Assembly (NCBI GenBank): GCA_011037195.1
Contig: JAAEAF010002763.1
Coordinates: 104,919 to 168,918, forward strand
From: Triatoma infestans
Taxonomy: Eukaryota > Arthropoda > Insecta > Hemiptera > Reduviidae
Direction of reading: 5' to 3'
DNA length: 64,000 bases
Below the pieces are notes generated by a model. It worked only from the letters and a program-made list of their open reading frames with translations, did no database searches and had not been told where the DNA came from. The translations under genes were made by a program, and so were the position numbers. Shown here piece after piece: positions 24,980 through 39,451 of this stretch; position 1 is the stretch's first letter; the number at the start of each line of letters is the position of its first letter.

Positions 24980-27900
24980 GTAAGTTTACTATACTTTAAT
25001 TTAAATTAATATTTTATTTTTCGTTTTTGTTTGCTATTATGTATTATTGGCAACACTGTATATTAGTGGAATGTTTCCTTCTTTTTTTTTAACCTTCTTC
25101 ACTATAAATATTATAAACAAGTACCAACTGTATTAGAAACTAACTTTAGCCTTGGGGGGGCCATATTCTGAAATAGTTGAATTCAATAAACTAATGAAAT
25201 TGAAGAAAATCTGTTATGAAATGCTCACACGCATTTCCCTTACTCCCCGTAATGCAATTATATATAAAAATCATAAATTTTCTTTAAATTCCTAATTTTA
25301 CTCATTTGTCCTAACACGGGTGTGGTGGGGGGACATGAGCCCAACCTGCCAATATTCAATAATATTGAGGAAACACATTTGAATTTTAACGTTTCAGAAC
25401 CATTCCACAGAACCATTTAAAAGCAAATGTTTCAGAAACATGTTACAAATAAAACCAATAGGCATTTAGATAAGATTCTATGTGGGATGCCACCGTGACC
25501 CCTACTGTGGTACCCTCAAGTGAGAGTTCCCTCTCCAGTCCTGTCTGTTTGATTACACTGAGTGTGGAGAGAGACTACTGGGTGATCCTTGAGAGCACTC
25601 CCTCAAGTCTTCTTTGTTTTGTTACGACTTAGGTGTCCTGAGAGAGACTCTTGGAGTCTTCTAAAAATTTTTTTCATTTTATTGTACAATTCTAACATGC
25701 GTATAATATTAATCAGAATTAAATATGTCGCCAATATTCAGCAGTGTTCCCCACTAGGGCAGGGGTGCCACAGGGAAGTATTCTCGGACCGATACTATAT
25801 TCTATTAGTACAATGGATATCCCTACATCTACTGAACACTGTTGGCTACATATGCAGACGACATAGCAATACTTTCAACTCACAAAGACGCCACCACTGC
25901 ATTCCCACTCCTACAGGACCATTTAAACCTTATACAGGAACATTTCAAGCTTTGGAAAATCAAAATTAATGAAACAAAATGTACACATGTAACATTCACC
26001 CTCAGACGATCAAACTGTCCGATGAGTATATTAACGATACCACACGAAAAAGACATCTGATACCTTAGACTCTACCTAGATAGACGCTTGACTTGGAACC
26101 CACACGTAACGAAAACTCGACAGTCAATGAAAACCAGATACTTCCTAGTAAAACGCTTACTTGACAAAAGATCTAAATTAAACTTGAAAAACAAAGTTCA
26201 AATCTACAAAACCATAATAAGACCAATTTGGACCTACGGACTACAACTCTGGGGAACTGCCAAACCGACACACACTGAACGGTTACAAGCCATACAGAAC
26301 AAGATATTGCGAACAATCACACAATGCCCATATTATGTTTCTAACATGACGCTATGTCCTGACCTTCAACATAACGCAACGACTTAACACAACAACTTTA
26401 CAAACGATTCTACAGCAAACTGGGAACACACACGAACCCGCACGTCACAAACCTGTCCTCCTTAACCATTCCTGGGAATCCTCCCAGACGTTTGAAGCGC
26501 CAGTGACCAAGGGATCTCCTGTCACAGGAAGAGGAGTAACAAGACCAGGAAGAGTGGCATTGGCCACCTCTTTCAAGCCACATTTACTTATTGTACTATT
26601 AGAGATTGTAAATATAAATAAACAAAAAAAAAATATTTCGCCAAAATCGCTTGACCGGAAGTGCCATTTCACCTAAAAAGTTTTTCAGATTTCTGTAGAA
26701 AACACCGACGGCTTTCATTAACGATCATTTGTCAATTTCATTGCTGTTTATCGTTAAAAGAAAAATATGAAAAAAACCACAGACGGACATATTAAATTCG
26801 TGACCGGAATTTAATGGCAGAAATGAACCAGAAATTAAATAAAGCGGAAATAAAAGTGAGTACAGGATAAACAAAAAAAAAAAATTTTCTGTATATTATA
26901 TGTTGTTGTGTGTTGTTATATGATGGGAGATTGACTTCCGTTTCAATATTAGTTTGTTTGTCACTATGGTGGGATGTCCTTCCATTAATATAGACTACAT
27001 AATTATCTGCAATCTATATCGCAGAATGTTCACCTCTCTTTGTCTATATTATAATGACAGAATATTATATAATATTATTATTATTATTATTATTATTATC
27101 ATTATATTATTGTTATTGAGTTAAGTTCATTGAATTCAAACGGCAAGTTCTGGGCTGATTATTGTTAGAACCGTCATTGACTTTTTCTTTTTTTTCAATG
27201 TGAAACACTCACACAAACTTCTCTAACTGCACAGTTTACACAGTTTTATAAATGACAGACATCAAATTAAAAATGATAAACATTTAACTTTTATATTATA
27301 GAACGTCATTGTTCTATAATTTACTGTTTCTTTTTGTTCGTTATTCAATTATTTATTTATGTTCCTAAATTTTTTTTTTCTTTTTAGTTAATTATTTTGT
27401 TTGCCTTTCCTTTCTGTTTACCTACAATGTTATTGTAATTAACTTTCGTTTAGTGGATTTGCAATCAAACATCATTGTACAGGCAATTGCCTAAAATAAT
27501 TACTAATGAATAAATACATAAAAATATTAAATATAGATCCTCCCGTTGAGAAAACGCTAGCAAGTCTTGCAACTGAACAAGAGTTATAAAGAACTTTTCT
27601 CTAGATTAAATATTTAGATTTTTTTTTTCAGCAGCTATTAAATTGGGTCTTAAATTACATGATTATAAAGAAATGTGAAAAGATGCAAATACTGAGAATA
27701 TATATTTTGATCAAGTACTCCCTTCTGTACGTTATAACCTGTTCCGTTTAGTATAACCTCAAATCCGCTTATATATAGGATTTGTTTTGATCTTGTTTTT
27801 ATGTATTGCCGCTACATATAGGTCTAGGTACAGTTGAATAATATTACTTTTACACACTAGTGAGAGAAAGTAGTGTATAACTCACTAGTGAGAAAAAATA

Positions 27901-30900
27901 GAACGTTTTTCACTAAATTTAGTGTGATAATCGTTAATTTAAAGATTGCAAGAATCAAGAGTATTTTCGCTAAAAACTTTGATACCATTGTAATACTTCC
28001 GGTTATAGAAAATTGCTATAAAATTAGGTATTTATAAAACTATGCGTCATCATTGGAACAGTGTTTTTTGTTTTGTATTTAATGAACAATGAAATTTTTT
28101 TTTCCCACTGAAAAATTATTAAATATTAGATCAATAATGACGTCACACATTGTTTATGAACTTTAAAGAAGAAGAAGTTCCACCATGCTAAATGAATCAT
28201 TGAGATATTAAGGACATATAGTTGGAACTAGTGGCGGGCGAGTGGAAGTTAACAGTATTGCCAACTCATGTAAATCATTCTACCATGACAAACTTAATTA
28301 TTGTCCAAAGATTTGAGAAGACATGCACACACACACACAATACGAAAAACAAACAAAACTACAAAATAACAGACAAAGTATTAAAGACAAGGTTGAAGAA
28401 AATTCCTTACCTTGAATAAGTGAGACGAACATTTCTGCGTTCTGGTAGTGATTGTGCATGATGATGAAGAAGGTGTGTCCAATGGCCTCTGAGGAGCGGA
28501 AAATAAAGAAGAACAGTCTGGCCAACTATACTAATAGGGCAGAAATTTCCCATATCCTTGGGTGACGGTTTTTTTTTTTTTATCTTCTCCAGTCTTGCAT
28601 CAACTATTTGTCTCTGATAGAGGAAAATCATTAATAAAAGAATTTTACTTAATTGTACTTGCTCTTAAGATACATACTAAGATCTGGATATAATGGAAAC
28701 AGTTTTGCTGATAAAGGAAATTGAAATTCAGGTATAAAACCTTCATACAACTCAGTTTCACCACAATTATCACAATTCTGATTGACAAATTTTTAATAAA
28801 TGTTTAGAGTTATGGGGGGTTGATACAGTTGGTTTTCAAGAAATAATACTTCAACGTGATTACATTGTCGTCTAGCGCTCTAGCGGACTACGCCTAGAAC
28901 AAAGGACCCTGACAACGAAATCTAAAGCCACAGATACCCAGAACCCAGAACCCACTAACGATAATGTTTTCTAGAATAATGTTCATAATACAAGTGGTAG
29001 CGATAGATACAAAATAATAGGCAGGAATCCCTCATACGATTTTCTCTTGCTTCCCTTAATACAGTTACCTATATGTAAAATGACATAATATTCTATTTTT
29101 TTTTTTTTTTTGGCACTACAGCCCATGCATAGCTTTGGCCTCCAAAATAATCTTTCCCCAAGTTTTCCTACCCAGTGCCTTCGTTCTCCAGCTTCTTATC
29201 TCCAACTTTCTGAGATCATCTTCGACATTATCCAGCTACCCCTCCCCACCTTTCTTCTTTCTTCGGGGCGATCTTCATACAATCTCTTTACCATTCGCTC
29301 TCTGCCCATTCTTATGATGTGCCCAATCCATTCCCGTCTCTTCTCCTTTATCTCGGACACTATGTCGGTTGCATTGTACAAATTTTTTAGCTCTGCATTA
29401 GTTTTCATTTTCCAAACCCTATTAAAGAAGTTTGGACTGAAAATTGTTCTCCAAATTTTCCTTTCCGAAATGCGAAGCAAATTCTCTTCACATACGTTTA
29501 AAACCCAAGACTCACATCAGTACATAACCACGAGACGGATTATTGTTTTGTAGATCCTAACCTTATGCTTCCTCGAAAGCGACTTCGTCCTGAGGAGTGA
29601 ACGTAGAACAAAGACGCATCTGCTGCCGGCTGACATTCTTTCTTTTATTTCCCTTGCCATGTCCCTCTGCTGCGTGAACATGGCTCCTAAGTAGTTAAAT
29701 GCTTTCACATTTTCAATGGCTTTTCCATTTATTGCAACAGTTTGTGACCAACAGATTCTGTTGCCTATCTGGATGCTAACAAATATTTAGTTTTGTCGAA
29801 GTTGATCAGAAGACCCACTGATGCCGCACTCCTCTCAAGTTGGTCAAAACAATCTATCGCCTTCATAGTCGAATCATCATCGGCGCACGCTATGTATTGC
29901 ATGGAACGATTAAAAATCATACCATTGGGATTCATATCTATTTGTCTTACAACTTTTTCTAGCGCGAGATTGAATAAAATGGTCGACAGCGCATCTCCCT
30001 GCCTGAGACCTCTACTTATAACGAACTCTTCTGAGTAGCCTCCTTGCACTTTAACTTTAGCGGCCGAGTTTTGAAGACACATCTTAACAAAAATTAACAA
30101 TTTTGGAAGGGATTCCAAACTCTTGCAGGATTTCAAATACCTTCTCTCTATATAAACTGTCATAAATCTGCTTGAAGTCTATGAAGATGTGATGTAAATC
30201 TATGTTATACTCATAACACTTTTCATGCATTGTTCTCAGGGCAAAAATGTGATCCGAATAATATTCTATAAATTCCAAATTTTGATAATTTTTCCTAACA
30301 TGGTGGTGAGGAGGAGAAGTGCCAACCAAGCGAGGCATATAGCAAATAATTCCATTCTACAGAGAGCCAATAATATTGAACAAACCCAATGTTATATAAG
30401 CTGTAAAACCTTAAATTGTTATCCCTACCATTTCCTCAGAACCCCTCCAAAAAAAAAAAAATCAATTTTCCTGGGAGAAGTTATTTTTGTGTGGAAAGAG
30501 TATATAAGAGCTTAAAGGAAAATCGTTGGAGCCATTTTCTAGAAAATCGCGAAAAACTTAAACAAAAAAAAAGTTTTAGAAAAGTCTCACTTCCGGTCGA
30601 TGGATTTTGCTCGAAACCTTCGTGTTTGATGCAGTGTCAGTATCTAAATGGAATATCAAATTTGAGCTTCCTGCGACTTTCCCTATTTGAGTTATTCTGT
30701 TAACACACACATACACACACACTCAAAACTATTTGCTAAAACCATTTTTTACTTCCTCATATAAACAAATAGTAAGAGGAAGTATTACGATTGTGCCAGA
30801 TTTTTGAAACTGGGTTTTCAACGGATATACACTTTCCAAGGTCTCCTAATTCTAAAAAAAAGTGTTTTTTTTAGAAAATGTTCTGTAGATATGTGAGTTT

Positions 30901-33900
30901 GTCGGTCTGTGTGAAAAGAATATCTCAAGAATAAAAAAGTTGCAGGAAGCTTCTAAATTTAGTATTGCGTTTAGCTATTACCACCGCATTGGACACGAAG
31001 ATTTCGAGTAAAATCCATCCACCGGAAGTGCAACTTTAATGAATCGTTTTTTTATTTTTTTTCACTTTTTTGTGATTTTCTCTAAAATAGTTCTAACGAT
31101 TTTCTTTAAACTTTTGGTATATTAACTACATATATACAGAGCTACAACTTTTATTTGAAACATTTCACCGGGAAAATTCATTTATCGGTACTTTTAGGGG
31201 AGAGGTGGGGTTCTGGGGTTCCTCTAAAGTGCTATTTCAGTTTATTACACAATTCTATCATCTAAATAATATTAATTAGAATTATATAATTTGCCAAAAT
31301 TTCCAGTTTGATGAAAATTGGTTGAGCGGAAGTGCGACTTTACTCACCAGCTTTTCAGTTTTTTTGTAATTTTCTCAATAAAAATGCCGATGGTTTTAAA
31401 CACTAATAAGATTTGTAAGTACGAAGAAGACAATCTGCCATCTCGTAGTTTGAAAAGTCGTGTAACTGTTTCACACCAGATTTTTTTTTCGTATTCAAGT
31501 GACGTCGTAACATGTATTTCCGGTGAAAACTCAAGTTCGAAAATTTGATACGATCGCATTACTTCCCCTAAGTAAGAAGAGAAAGTATAAATGTGTGTGT
31601 GTGTGTGTGGTGTGAACAAAATATCTCAAAAACGAAAAAGCGTGGGAAGCTCAAATATGATTAATATTTATTTATTATTTAAAAAGATTTCCGCCAAACA
31701 GATCTATATCTGAAAAATAACCAGTAATAACCTTGCTAGGATCATCTTAACTCTAGGATGTAATTATTAATAAAAAAAAATTAAAAAAACTAGGCTCCGG
31801 TGATTTAACCATAAAATTACCGGACTTTTTATATTTATTATTTCTGTTCTACCTCTCTTATTAAGGAAGAAACATTCATACGACTTTTCTGCAGTTATAG
31901 ATATAAATCTGCAATTAATTTTTCTATTTAACCCGTCATAAAATCAGCTTTTTCCCAAAAAATGTGCAAAAGAAATATATTTATATTTGTGTAGTTAGCA
32001 TTCCAAATTAAAAGAAAAAAAGTCGATGGAGCCATTGTCGATAAAATTCCCAAAGAACTCAAAGAAACCCGGTTCCTTAAAATTACACTTGCAGTCAACT
32101 GATTTCCCTGAAATTTGGTAATATAGCAATGCTTTTATGTATCTGTATATTATATGTCTAGTAGAACGACAAATTTTAGTGAAGGGGCACTTTAAAGGAA
32201 AGTTTCCACATTTCATGGGAACATATTTGAAATAAAAATGGCAAGCATTTCTGTGTTTAAACAATGTGTATGAAATATTTTACAAAAACTATTGGACGAA
32301 CGATAAATCCACACCGAGGAAGCTCCTAGAAGAGATATTCACTCTACAAGACGTCGGGGACGCCCGAAATTATGCTGGTTAGATGGTGTGGAGGTGAATC
32401 CTTGCTAGGTTTGCGAGACTGGAAGGCGGCAGCTACAGTCAGAGATGTTTGGCAGACTTGGCTGCAGGAGGCCTTGACCCAACGTGAATTTTTCGCCCTT
32501 AATGATGATGATGATGATTGAATTTTGCGATAAAATACAGTACAGTCGCCTTTATTCGGTTGATAGATTTTGACCAAAATCTTAGTGTCATCAGATGCGA
32601 TAATGGTAACTAAACGAAATAACAAAATATGAGCGAGCCGCAAAATATTTCTGGTTTTGGAGATATTTTTAGTTCATAAATAGACACCAGTTATTCGGTA
32701 AAAAAAGAAGCAATACTAAAGTAACCGGGAATTCTGACACGATCGTATTTACTTCCTCTTTACTTGGGGTAAAAGAAACTGGCAGCATGGTATGAGAAAA
32801 CACGTGTCGAATTCTGAAATTTCCAGATCTGGAATTTTGAGCAAGTGAAAAAGTATCTGTTGGCTGGAACTGCTTTTACTTCAATATCTATTTACTCCAA
32901 AAAAAAAACCTTTGGCTCAAGTAGCAACAGGTTCAGCTCCTAAAAGAAGGAAACAAAATTCAATGCCTTCAAGATTCATGAACAAGTATCCCTCTTCAGA
33001 CTCTGCTGTTTAACACGCAGAATGCTAAAGTAAACCCATTCACGGGTATTCACGATGGCATAGGTTGCCAGATTTAATAATAATGTGTTTATTAAGAAAA
33101 ATATTACATTAAATTAAATAATAATAATGTATTTATTAAGAAAAATACTACATTAAATTACATTTTTTCCATTTTTTTATACAAACAACACAATGCATGA
33201 ACCTTGGTTCATCTGTAGAGTTGCAATATATACATTTGAAAAAGGAGATTAATATCTAAAAATTGAATTCCTCCACCAAAAATGTTCTATATTTAAAAGC
33301 AGATAGGTGATACTGGTATAACTTTTCCCAGTCCTGTCCATTAAGTAACATTATTGGTTCAGTCCGTTAGAGCACATCCCTTCCAAAAATCCTCCGCCTA
33401 ATATCTTTTAATATGGGATTCACTGCCTCATAGTGATATGTGTGCTCCGATTCTTTCCTGTTGCATAAGCAACACTGATGTGCCTCAACGGGCCGACTCA
33501 CATTACAGTTTAAATATAATAATTCCCCTCGTAACTTCATTAATGTTTGAATCATTTGTAGGTTGTTATCGTCCGATATACGTATAGTGACCATTGCCAA
33601 AGTCCAATCTCAGTTCCCTATACAAGGAATGAAAGGTGGAATTCTGGGCCCTTACCATCATACTATTTTTAAATTCTTCCTTTATACTACACACAAGTTG
33701 GTCCAAACTAATTTTGTTCCCTTCCTTAAAATAACCCTGAAATTCCCAATTATATTTTATACCCAAATCTTGAAGCCCTTTATACCAAAATAATTTTTTT
33801 GCGATTAGTTCCTGAGCTAATATTTTGGGAAGTCGGCTATCCCGGAAGCAACAAAACTTTCTGAATGTAATTAAAGTGTAGTTGAATGGTATATATATAA

Positions 33901-36900
33901 GCAATGGCCACACACCCGTATCTAAGTAAACTAGGGTGGGAGATTTTATCAGTCTATTATCTCATAACTTACAGTTTATTAATGTTTACCATCGATAAGA
34001 AAATATGAAAAAGGTTTTTAAATAAATTTAAAAAAAAAACGTAGAAACGCCTGTATAAATAATTTTTTTTTTCTTTAGAACAGCCTCAATTTAAATACGT
34101 AACTAAAATTACGTTCTCACAATTAAAAACAAAATGGTAGAAATTAAAATAAATATAATTGGCATAATAAAAAGTGAATTTCCATTAACTTCCATATAAC
34201 TGTACATGTAATTATTTATTATGAACTTGAAATTGTATTTGAGAAGGTTAGAAAACTTGCAATTCTATCTATCTAATTAACATATCTATCATGGGAAGGT
34301 TATAATTATCATTGATGTAATGAAAAGGAATTTGGGTTTTTTGAAATCAAAATAAGATAATCAGAGTAAATAAGATGTGTTCACTACAGAAGATTTAAAT
34401 AAAAAAACTGGTGTGAAACACTCACACAACATTCTTTAACTCCAGTTATCAAAATTGTAATTGAAAAATTTTAGTTTGTGTAGCAAACTTGAAGAAATTC
34501 GTTGGAGTTCTTCGAAAACTGAAAAAAAAAAAGTTCAGTAAAAGCGCACTTCCGGTCATCCGATTTTTTTCAAACTCGAAATGCCAACAATACATTTAAT
34601 TCTAATTAATATTATTTAGATGACAGAATGTGTATAGTAAACTGAAATAGCTCTTTAGATGAAAACCTAACCCCCCATCCCTCCCCCAAAAAGTGCTCTA
34701 AAATGAATTATTTTCTCAGAGAAATGTTTTTAAATAAAAGTTGTAGATCATTGAATGTGTAGTTGATATATTAAGTTTGAAGAAAATCGTCGGAGCCATT
34801 TTTGAGAAAATTGTAAGAAAGTAAAAAAAAAAAAAAACAACTAGTAAAGTGGTACTTCCGGTCGAGGAATTTTGACAGATACCTAAACGGTTTATCAAGT
34901 TTGAACTTTTTGGGATTTTTCGTTTTTGAGCTACATTGTTCACATTCATTCAACACACACACACATATGCAGACATTCGCTAAAAACCACTTTTTAGATT
35001 CAGAGGATCTCAAAACGGATATTTCCGGTGAAAACTCGAGATCGAAAATTTGGCACGATTACAATACTTCCTCTTACTAGGAGTGGGAGAAAGTAAAAAT
35101 CTGGTGTGAAAAAATCACACATAGTATCTTTTATTCGTGTTAATTACAATTATATTAATAAACCTAACATAGATACAGAGATGGGAATAAGTACCAACAC
35201 CTGGGAGGTAGAGAAATGATGATTATATTATGCCCCACCAGAGCGCTCTAAAAACACGGAACTACATATTTAACACTTGAATTTTAATGCACCACAAATT
35301 CCATACAACTATTCAATATCAAGTTGTTTTTCGAAAAATGTTTTAATAACATTGTGCAGTTAGCATCGGTATAGACGTTTTCGAAAAAATTAAAAAAAAA
35401 AATAAGAAAACCTGGTCTGTAATAGTCGCACTTCCGGTTAATAGATTTTTCCAGAAACCTTCGTGTCTGATGCAGTGATAGTACCTAAAATGGAATATCA
35501 TATTTGGGCTTCCTGTGTTTTTTCGTTTCCACACATACAGTGACAGAGAGAGACTATTCGCTAAAAACATTTTTTTCGTATTCAGTGACCTCAAAACATG
35601 TATTTCGAAAAACTCGATTCCGGTAAAAACTCAATTTCGAAAATCTGATATAGTCGCAATCCCTTCACTTACTGTGGTAGTAAGACAAAGTAATAATAGA
35701 CTTGTGAATATATATAAATGTTAAGTTTCAGGAATCTCTTTGATTAAATACCAAGTTTTGGAATCTGTTTTCAAGAAACAATGCGAAAAATTCATCCTGT
35801 AAAATCGTTACGACTGGCTGCAGGATTGTGACCAGTACCTTTCGCATCAGATCTCATCCAATATGTGAATATAAAGTTAGATTCTAGCGATTTATCATTT
35901 TTTATCGATTTATTTTGTTCACACCAGCAATACGGCTCTAAAACAAACATTTTTACTTTCTCTTCCTCCTAGTAAGAGAAAGTAGATATTCTAATCGTGC
36001 CAAATTGTCGATACCGAATTTCACCGGAAATACAAGTTTTGAGTCTCCTGAATCTAAAAAAGTAGTTTTTAAAAAATGGTCTATATATTTATATCTCTCT
36101 GTGTATGACGTTTGAGTGTGTTTGTTTGTCTATACGTATGTGAACAGCATGGCTCAAAACCGAAAAAAATCGCAGAAAGTTCAAACTTAATATTCCCTTT
36201 ACGTAACACTGTAGGATCTGACACATTTGTCAAAATTCCTCAACCGGAAGTACCACTTTATTGATTTTTTTTTTGTTTTTCATTTTTTTGCGATTTTCTT
36301 TAAATTGGCTACAACGATTTTCTAGAAAACTTGGTATATTAATTTATTTGAAACATTTCTCTGGAAAAATTCATTTAACGGGCTGCTTTAGGGGAGGGAG
36401 TGGGGTTATACTTTCCTCTAAACTGCTACTTCCGTTTATTATGCAATTTATCATCCAAACAATATTAATTAGAATTAAATGTACTGTCGGAATTGCGAGT
36501 TTGAAGAAAATCAGATAACTTGAAGTGTGTTTTTACTGAAAAGTTATTCCCTTTACGTAACACTGTGGGATCTGACATATTTGTCAAAATTCCTCAACCG
36601 GAAGTAACACTTTACTGATTTTTTTTTTGTTTTTCATTTTTTTGCGATTTTCTTTAAAATGGCTACAACGATTTTTTAGAAAACTTGGTATATTAATTTA
36701 TTGAAATATTTCTCCGGAAAAATTCATTTAAGGGTACTTTTGCGGGGGGGGGATTGGGGTTACACTTCCTCTAAAGTGCTATTTCCGTTTATTAAGCAAT
36801 TCTATCATCTAAGCAATATTGATTAGAATTAATTGTACTGTTGAAATTGCGAGTTTGAAGAAAATCAGATGACTTGACGTGTGTTTTTACTGAAAAGTAT

Positions 36901-39413
36901 TTTTCAATGTTTTGGTATTTTCCTAAATCGGCTCCGAAGATTTTCTGTAAATTAAGTATGTGAATTCCACGTATAAAGAGCTACAAGTTTTATTTGAAAC
37001 ATTTTTCCGGGCCTGAAACTCATTTAAGGAGCTTTTGATGGAGGAGTTGTGTTATGTTTTCTTCTAAATTGCTTATCTTAGTTGATTATACAAATCTACC
37101 ATCTAGACAAAATGAATTAGAAATAAATAGAACGCCAAAATTCCGAGTTTTAAGAAAATTAGTAAACCGGAAGTGCTTTTTTTTTTTTTTTATTGAACAT
37201 TTTTTTCAATTTTCGCGAGTTTCTCCATAAAAATTCCGACGAATTTCATTAAATTTGTTATACTAAATATAAAATTTATCAATTACTACTCTTACAGATG
37301 TAACAGCTGACATACGATACAAATTTACTCGTCAACAAAGTTGTCTCTATGTCAATTTTCAAAATAAATTTTATAATAAAAAAAAAAAAAAAAAAAAAAA
37401 AAGATTAACACAACTACAGCTGTAAAATCAATTTGCTTTGCCGAGTGAATTTTATAAAGGCCAATTAACATTCAAGACATATCTGAAGATTCCCTTACAT
37501 TCTCCGTAGAAATGTCAACTTCATTTGTACTACTATTACGTGCAAACTTAACATTCTCAAAATGCAAATACAGTCAATAACCTGTACAAAACTAACCTTT
37601 TATTCTCAGGTTAATTTATTTATTTTTATTTTTTTTTAAATCTGATGTGAAATACGTGCTACGTCTTTCTCCGACTGCAATTTACACAGTTGCTTTGCTT
37701 TTTAAAAGTGACAAACTTTCTTCAAACTTATAACTTCTACTAATTAACAGTTTTCAACATTTTTTGAGGGTACCATCACCTTACCACCCCCCGAGAACTT
37801 CTGTAAAATCAGTTTTCTCCGCGGGAAAAGTTTTAAACAAAAGTGAAAGAGCTTTCCCTTCTGAGTAGTCAGCCACCAAAATTTAATTAAACCTGTTGAT
37901 ATTATGGAGAAAAAAAGGCAGAGAAAACTAAAAAGTTCCTCAATAATATTTTACTTCCAGTACTTCCGGTCAACTATTAATTCTAAATAATATTATATAG
38001 ATGATAAGCGTAGTATAATAAAACTAAAATAGCACTTTAGAGGAATGTATAATCACTTCCTCCCTCAAAATATACTGAATGGTCACAATAAATGGTTGGT
38101 ACACAACAAGTTTAATGAAACTCGTTGGTGTCTTCATGGGAGAAAGTCGCAAAAAAAAAACTGAAACTATCTGTAAATTGCACTTTCTCAAAAAAATCTG
38201 GTGTGAAACACTCAAACACTCACACGAATTTCTTTTACTCCAATTAATGCAATTTATTTAATTTTTTTTTTTTTAGCATTGGCATATAGTCATTCAGCCA
38301 GCATCCATCTCAATTGCTACGATATTCCAAGTGTTACAGCTGCGCACCTATACATGACAAATCATGCTGAACTTTACACTCGTCGATAGACTCTAAATTC
38401 ATTCGTTCACTCCTCCACACTCTCATTTACATTTTAGTGTTCAACTACCTTAACTTAACTAACAACTTAAACTCTATGTTCAACCATCCCGTAATTCAGC
38501 TTATTCTAAATTCACATTCACGCCAGTAAATACCTTCACGCCAATAAATACATCCACTCCTTAAAACTCTACATATACATACTTAAAAAATTTAAACTAT
38601 GGGGTGGGATACTCTATATTCCTCCACCCCGTCACTTCAGCTTATTCTAAATTCCCGCCCCCCCAAGAAATAATTCCTTATATTTGCAACGTTTACAATT
38701 GTTTCGACGGACTGGCCATACACAACAAAAAAGGTGGTTGGAGAATAATAAATATATACCCGAATAGACACTGTGGGTGGGCGCCTCTCTATCTCAAGAT
38801 CATGTAGCTTCAGCTTAAACATAAATGAGAGCGCCCCCAAACCCCTATAAAATCAATACTGTTAGAATAATTTTGAAATAAAATATAATAAGTTTTTTAT
38901 CTGTGCAGTCTGTTTTCTAAGTTTAAACGAAATATTTATGGTGGCTTCTGAGAAAATTTCAAATGACTCAAAAGAAAACTATACCTTAAAATCGCACTTC
39001 CGGTTAACAGATTTTTCTTCCGATTTGGAATTCTAGCAATGTTTCTAATGTATATTAATATTATTTAGGTGGTAAAAACCACATAATGTACTGAAGTGGC
39101 ACTTTGGAGGAAAGCTTAACGCTACTCTGTTTCCTCGAAACCCCCTGCTCCCTCAAAATCAATATTCCTAGGAAAATGTTTCAAATAAAACTGGTTCCGT
39201 ATTTATCTGTGTGAATAAGTTTAACGAAAAACATTGCAGTTGTTTTCGAGAAAAATCGCGAAAAATTGAAAATAAAAAAACACTGTGGGCGGAATTAAAT
39301 TCACACTTCCGGTTGATGGATTTTGTCCGAAACCTTTGCGTCAGATGCGATGATAGTATCTCAATGGAATAACAAGTTTGAGTTTCCTTGCGATTTTTCG
39401 TGTTTGAGATATT

Positions 39414-39451
<38 letters not shown>

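Noticed and set aside
29110..29553. 147-residue plus-strand ORF
   Set aside because: Antisense shadow of the minus-strand LINE reverse transcriptase remnant.
36191..36898. CRISPR-like or satellite array
   Set aside because: Only two tandem 354-bp copies with no short spaced repeats; a simple duplication of a repeat unit.
39418..39448. CA microsatellite as a regulatory element
   Set aside because: CA/GT tracts occur at the same module position in many repeat copies; nothing specific to this one.
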